Below, one piece after another: positions 61,105 through 64,000 of a stretch of DNA of 64,000 nucleotides. The notes under the pieces are model-generated. The model made no database searches. It had not been told where the DNA came from and saw only the letters and a program-made list of their open reading frames with translations. Made by a program: the position numbers and the translations under genes. Origin of the DNA: Microbacterium sp. C7(2022) (GTDB taxonomy: Bacteria; Actinomycetota; Actinomycetes; Actinomycetales; Microbacteriaceae); assembly GCF_028823665.1 (NCBI RefSeq), contig NZ_JAPEHV010000004.1:248001-312000 (forward strand), in the 5' to 3' direction. Every line of letters starts with the position of its first letter. Within the stretch, counting starts at the first letter, position 1.

Positions 61105-62571
61105 ATGAACGATCTGCGCGTCGCCCCGGCCGCCGTGCACGCGCGCGGCTGGGGGTGGCGGCACGCGAGCCGCGCGGCCTGGGCCCTGCGAGACGTCTCG
61201 TTCAGCATCGCACCAGGGGAGCGCGTCCTGCTCTTGGGTGCGTCCGGCGCAGGCAAGTCGACGCTCCTGCACGGCCTAGCGGGAGTCCTCGGTGGCGACG
61301 AAGAGGGTGAAGCTACCGGCGAATTGCTGATCGACGATGTGCCCACGGCGGCCGCGCGCGGTCGCGCCGGCCTGGTGCTGCAGGATCCCGACTCGCAGGT
61401 GATCCTTGCGCGGGTCGGCGACGACGTCGCGTTCGGATGCGAGAACCTCGGTGTGCCGCGCGGCGAGATCTGGCAACGGGTGGATGCCGCGCTCGACGCC
61501 GTCGCGCTCGATGTGTCCCTCGACCGGCCGACCTCGGCGCTGTCGGGCGGGCAGAAGCAACGCCTCGCGCTCGCCGGTGTGCTGGCTATGCGCCCGGGGC
61601 TCGTGCTGCTCGATGAGCCGACCGCCAATCTCGACCCGCAGGGTGTGGCTGAAGTGCAGCGAGCGGTTGCCGCGATGCTCGAACGCACCGAGGCGACACT
61701 GGTCGTGGTCGAGCATCGTCTCGATGTCTGGCTGCCGCTCGTGACGCGTGTGATTGTGCTCGGTGAATCGGGAGTGATCGCCGACGGCACGCCCGGCGAA
61801 GTCTTGCACGGTCGCGGCGCCGAACTCGCCGCCGCCGGTGTGTGGGTGCCGGGGCACGGTGCTGTGGCGCCACCGCCTCCGGCTCGCGCGCCGGGCGAGG
61901 CGCTGCTGTCGGCGCACGATCTGGCGGTGTCGCGGGTGAAGGGCCACGCCGTGGCATCCGGAATCTTCCTCGACGTGCGCGCGGGCGCAGCGCTGGCGAT
62001 CACAGGCCCGAACGGTGCCGGCAAGTCGACGCTCGGGCTCACGCTCGCCGGGTTGCTGCCGCCGCATTCGGGGGCGCTCGAAGCCTCTGCGGAGTTGAGG
62101 GCGGATGCCGCGCCCTCGCCGATCCGGTGGACGTCGAAGCAGCTGCTGACGCGCATCGGCACGGTCTTTCAGCATCCCGAACATCAACTGCTGGAGAAGA
62201 CGGTGCGCGCCGAACTCGAGGTCGGGCCGCGTGCGCTGGGGCTGCCGGACCCGGAGATCCAGGCGCGCGTGGATGACGTGCTCGAGCGACTGCGGCTCGA
62301 GCGTTTGGCGCGTGCGAACCCGTACACGTTGTCGGGCGGCGAGAAGCGGCGGCTGACTGTCGCGGCCAGTCTCGTCACGCGGCCGCGCGTGCTCGTGCTC
62401 GACGAACCAACTTTCGGGCAGGACGCGCGCACGTGGGCTGAGCTCATGGCACTGCTGGCGCGCCTGCGGGACGAAGGGTCAGCGATCGTGGCGATCACGC
62501 ACGACGAAGATGTGGTCAGGGCATTGGATGCCACGCGCTTCGCCTTGGTTGGACAGGCGGCACCCGCATGA
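61105..62571 (+). CDS. ykoD: ECF transporter ATPase with two fused domains, YkoD type
   Basis: 488 residues, two ABC ATPase domains in one chain. Domain 1 has GASGAGKST (about 51-59), signature LSGGQKQRLAL and LVLLDEPTANLD. Domain 2 has GPNGAGKST (about 301-309), LSGGEKRRLTV and VLVLDEPTFGQD. Both are complete, so both sites should bind and hydrolyse ATP. The start follows a local duplication of CCGATGAACGATC, with no ribosome site. It overlaps the permease gene as ATGA. Confidence 0.92.
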   Translation: MNDLRVAPAAVHARGWGWRHASRAAWALRDVSFSIAPGERVLLLGASGAGKSTLLHGLAGVLGGDEEGEATGELLIDDVPTAAARGRAGLVLQDPDSQVILARVGDDVAFGCENLGVPRGEIWQRVDAALDAVALDVSLDRPTSALSGGQKQRLALAGVLAMRPGLVLLDEPTANLDPQGVAEVQRAVAAMLERTEATLVVVEHRLDVWLPLVTRVIVLGESGVIADGTPGEVLHGRGAELAAAGVWVPGHGAVAPPPPARAPGEALLSAHDLAVSRVKGHAVASGIFLDVRAGAALAITGPNGAGKSTLGLTLAGLLPPHSGALEASAELRADAAPSPIRWTSKQLLTRIGTVFQHPEHQLLEKTVRAELEVGPRALGLPDPEIQARVDDVLERLRLERLARANPYTLSGGEKRRLTVAASLVTRPRVLVLDEPTFGQDARTWAELMALLARLRDEGSAIVAITHDEDVVRALDATRFALVGQAAPA

Positions 62572-63356
62572 CTCTCCTTGACGCCACCGCGCGCACGAGC
62601 GCGATGGGGCGCATCAATCCCGTCGCGAAGCTCGGCGCCGCGATGCTCATCACCGTGCCGCTCGTGCTGACGCTGGACGTGGTTTCGGCGACCGTCGCGC
62701 TCGTGCTCGAGCTGTTGCTGATGCCGTTCGCGGGGCTGTCGTGGCGCGAGTTCTGGCGCCGCACGTGGCTGGTGTGGGTGCTCGCGCCGCTCACCGGACT
62801 CACGATCGCGCTCTACGGGCGCACCAGCGGCGAGATCTACGTGCAGTGGTGGGCGATCGTCATCAGCGATGGATCGCTGTACCTCGCGCTCGCCACGACG
62901 CTTCGCGTGCTCGCGATCGCGCTGCCGTCGGTCGTGCTGTTTGCCAGCGTCGACCCGACCGACCTCGCCGACGGGCTCGCGCAGATTCTGAAGCTGCCGG
63001 CGCGTTTCGTGTTGGGCGCGCTCGCCGGACTGCGCATGGTCGGGCTGTTCCTCGACGACTGGCGCTCGCTCGAACTGGCGCGCCGCGCACGTGGTGTGGC
63101 TGACCGGGGGAGACTGCGCCGGTTCTTCGGGATGGCGTTTGCGTTGCTCGTGCTGTCGATCCGGCGCGGAGCGAAGCTCGCCACGGCGATGGAGGCGCGC
63201 GGGTTCGGCTCGGATCAGCCGCGCACGTGGGCACGAACCTCGGTGTTCGCCGGCCGCGAGTGGGCGCTGATGGCTGTGGGGCTCGCGATCGCCGTTGTCG
63301 CGGTGGCCGCAGCCGTCGCCACCGGGGCGTGGAACTTCATCCTCGGGCCGGAGTGA
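62568..63356 (+). CDS. ykoC: ECF transporter T component, YkoC type
   Basis: 262 residues with five to six helices. NPVAKLGAAMLITVPLVL at the start and the coupling helix region LDDWRSLELARRARGVADRGRLRRFFGMAFALLVLSIRRGAKLATAMEARGFGS, containing the ARG-type motifs of EcfT (ELARRARG and EARGFGS), identify it. It links the ATPase to the S component. Last gene of the riboswitch operon. Confidence 0.92.
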   Translation: MTLLDATARTSAMGRINPVAKLGAAMLITVPLVLTLDVVSATVALVLELLLMPFAGLSWREFWRRTWLVWVLAPLTGLTIALYGRTSGEIYVQWWAIVISDGSLYLALATTLRVLAIALPSVVLFASVDPTDLADGLAQILKLPARFVLGALAGLRMVGLFLDDWRSLELARRARGVADRGRLRRFFGMAFALLVLSIRRGAKLATAMEARGFGSDQPRTWARTSVFAGREWALMAVGLAIAVVAVAAAVATGAWNFILGPE

Positions 63357-63364
63357 AATTCGTC

Positions 63365-63436
63365 GGTTTGGCGTGAGGCCGCCGGTTTCGTCGTGAGGCC
63401 GCCGGTTTCGTCGTGAGGCCGCCGGTCGGTCGTCAG
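63365..63436. repeat. 20-bp tandem repeat
   Basis: Copies of GGTTTCGTCGTGAGGCCGCC, preceded by a 19-bp variant and followed by a decayed partial copy, fill most of the gap between ykoC and the S4 gene. No coding potential. Confidence 0.8.
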
Positions 63437-63449
63437 TTAGCATTTCGGC

Positions 63450-63677
63450 ATGACGAACCCCGGCCCGGTCACCGACGTTTCGATCGGTGGCGACAGCATC
63501 CGCTTGGGACAATTCCTGAAGTTCGCCGGCGTCCTCGACTCGGGCGGAGACGTGAAAGAAGCCATCATCGACGGCTACGTCACCGTTAATGGCGAGGTCG
63601 ATCGCCGCCGCGGGCGGCAGTTGCAGGTCGGCGATGTGGTGGCCTTCGACGGCCGCCGCGTGCGCGTGGTCGCGTAG
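63450..63677 (+). CDS. S4-domain RNA-binding protein
   Basis: 75 residues, a lone S4 domain of the YbcJ/YaaA type: IRLGQFLKFAGVLDSGGDVKEAIIDGYVTVNGEVDRRRGRQLQVGD-like order of helix-helix-strand with VNGE and RR. It binds structured RNA, perhaps rRNA or tRNA. TAGCAT ends 6 bases before the ATG. It is independent of the riboswitch operon. Confidence 0.9.
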   Translation: MTNPGPVTDVSIGGDSIRLGQFLKFAGVLDSGGDVKEAIIDGYVTVNGEVDRRRGRQLQVGDVVAFDGRRVRVVA

Positions 63678-63826
63678 CGCAGGTGGCCTTCCTGGGGTAG
63701 TGCTTGGCGCGTTCGCGCAGCGGCCGCGAAGCAACTTCGCAACAGACCCTCCTCCCCAATCGCCCGTGTCAGGATGACATCACCCGATCTGTGGAAAACT
63801 CCCCTGATCGGGTATTCCTGGCTGCG

Positions 63827-63839
63827 CCAATGTCTGAGG
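63827..63839 (+). promoter_or_regulatory. 13-bp motif shared with the HNH-gene upstream region
   Basis: CCAATGTCTGAGG occurs here, 20 bases before the last start in the window, and on the minus strand at 7573-7585, about 45 bases before the DUF222-HNH gene. It may be a common regulatory or integration sequence of the 13E12 family. Confidence 0.5.
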
Positions 63840-63858
63840 CCCTGAGCAGAATAGGGGT

Positions 63859-64000
63859 ATGAATCCGCAGCCGGGCACCGAGAGAACTGAGCTGATCGAT
63901 CAGCTCGAATTGCTCGCGGCCGAGGTGGGTCGGGTCATGCACGAGCTGAAGTGTGACCCCGCGCTGGTCGCCTGCTCGAACGAGGACCTAGTGCGGGTAC
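63859..64000 (+). CDS. Partial gene at the right edge, possibly DUF222/HNH family
   Basis: The first 47 residues of a protein (MNPQPGTERTELIDQLELLA..., then EVGRVMHELKC) run off the end. The helical start is compatible with a DUF222 N-terminus, and the shared 13-bp upstream motif supports that, but the sequence is too short for a firm family call. The start has AATAGGGGT just before it and no ribosome site. Confidence 0.5.
   Translation, partial: MNPQPGTERTELIDQLELLAAEVGRVMHELKCDPALVACSNEDLVRV

Overview
The window is high-GC DNA from an actinobacterium, most likely a Microbacteriaceae member close to Microbacterium. The evidence is the strong GC3 codon use, a 13E12/DUF222 HNH gene, a DUF7882-type small protein, coenzyme F420 genes, and about twenty genes whose start codon lies 6-8 bases after a TAnnnT-type -10 box, as in leaderless transcripts. 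The DNA is almost fully coding, with about 62 protein genes. I saw no rRNA, tRNA, CRISPR array, prophage or intact insertion sequence.

Layout. 1-5.4 kb: proton-translocating transhydrogenase pntAB (pntB cut by the left edge), a YdeI/OmpD-associated gene coupled to a 35-aa membrane peptide, a HAD phosphatase and an SDR. 5.4-10.2 kb: manganese homeostasis (DtxR/MntR-type regulator and Nramp transporter with two palindromic operators), a DUF222-HNH gene, and a thioredoxin/DUF4395 pair. 10.2-18.8 kb: an autoregulated XRE/membrane pair, SpoU methyltransferase, GNAT, MATE exporter, M13 peptidase, a class A beta-lactamase-fold pseudoenzyme, purU, and a MarR/DUF7882 divergent pair. 18.8-28.5 kb: exporters (ThrE, POT peptide symporter, MFS), a condensation-domain protein, an alpha/beta hydrolase, and a GNAT/N-succinylamino-acid racemase pair. 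28.5-36.2 kb: a lipoprotein and a 2110-aa secreted enzyme that joins a rhamnogalacturonan acetylesterase to a family 11 rhamnogalacturonan lyase. 36.6-40 kb: glyRS, DNA repair, and a HepT/MntA toxin-antitoxin pair. 40-52 kb: haem genes (protoporphyrinogen oxidase, hemD) leading into an F420 region. That region holds cofD and a TSUP transporter on the plus strand, and on the minus strand the four-gene run fbiC, flavin monooxygenase, fgd, cofC, in which each start overlaps the previous stop by 4 bases. 52-64 kb: PAP2, DUF1206, an ABC exporter with an acidic tail, 3-hydroxyisobutyryl-CoA hydrolase, a J-domain protein, a D,D-carboxypeptidase, a TPP-riboswitch-controlled YkoEDC-type ECF transporter, an S4 protein and the start of a further gene.

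Most unusual points. (1) The CofH half of FbiC has lost the CxxxCxxC iron-sulphur motif that tyrosine-dependent FO synthesis needs, although the rest of the F420 locus is intact. (2) Three unrelated families of 70-80 bp palindrome-ended interspersed repeats occur; one copy lies in frame inside fbiC. (3) CofC carries a translated Gly/Ala tail of about 60 residues encoded by a hexanucleotide repeat. (4) A beta-lactamase-fold protein lacks its catalytic Ser and Lys. (5) Two rhamnogalacturonan-active catalytic domains sit in one polypeptide. All assignments come from reading the sequence and from family knowledge; no searches were run.
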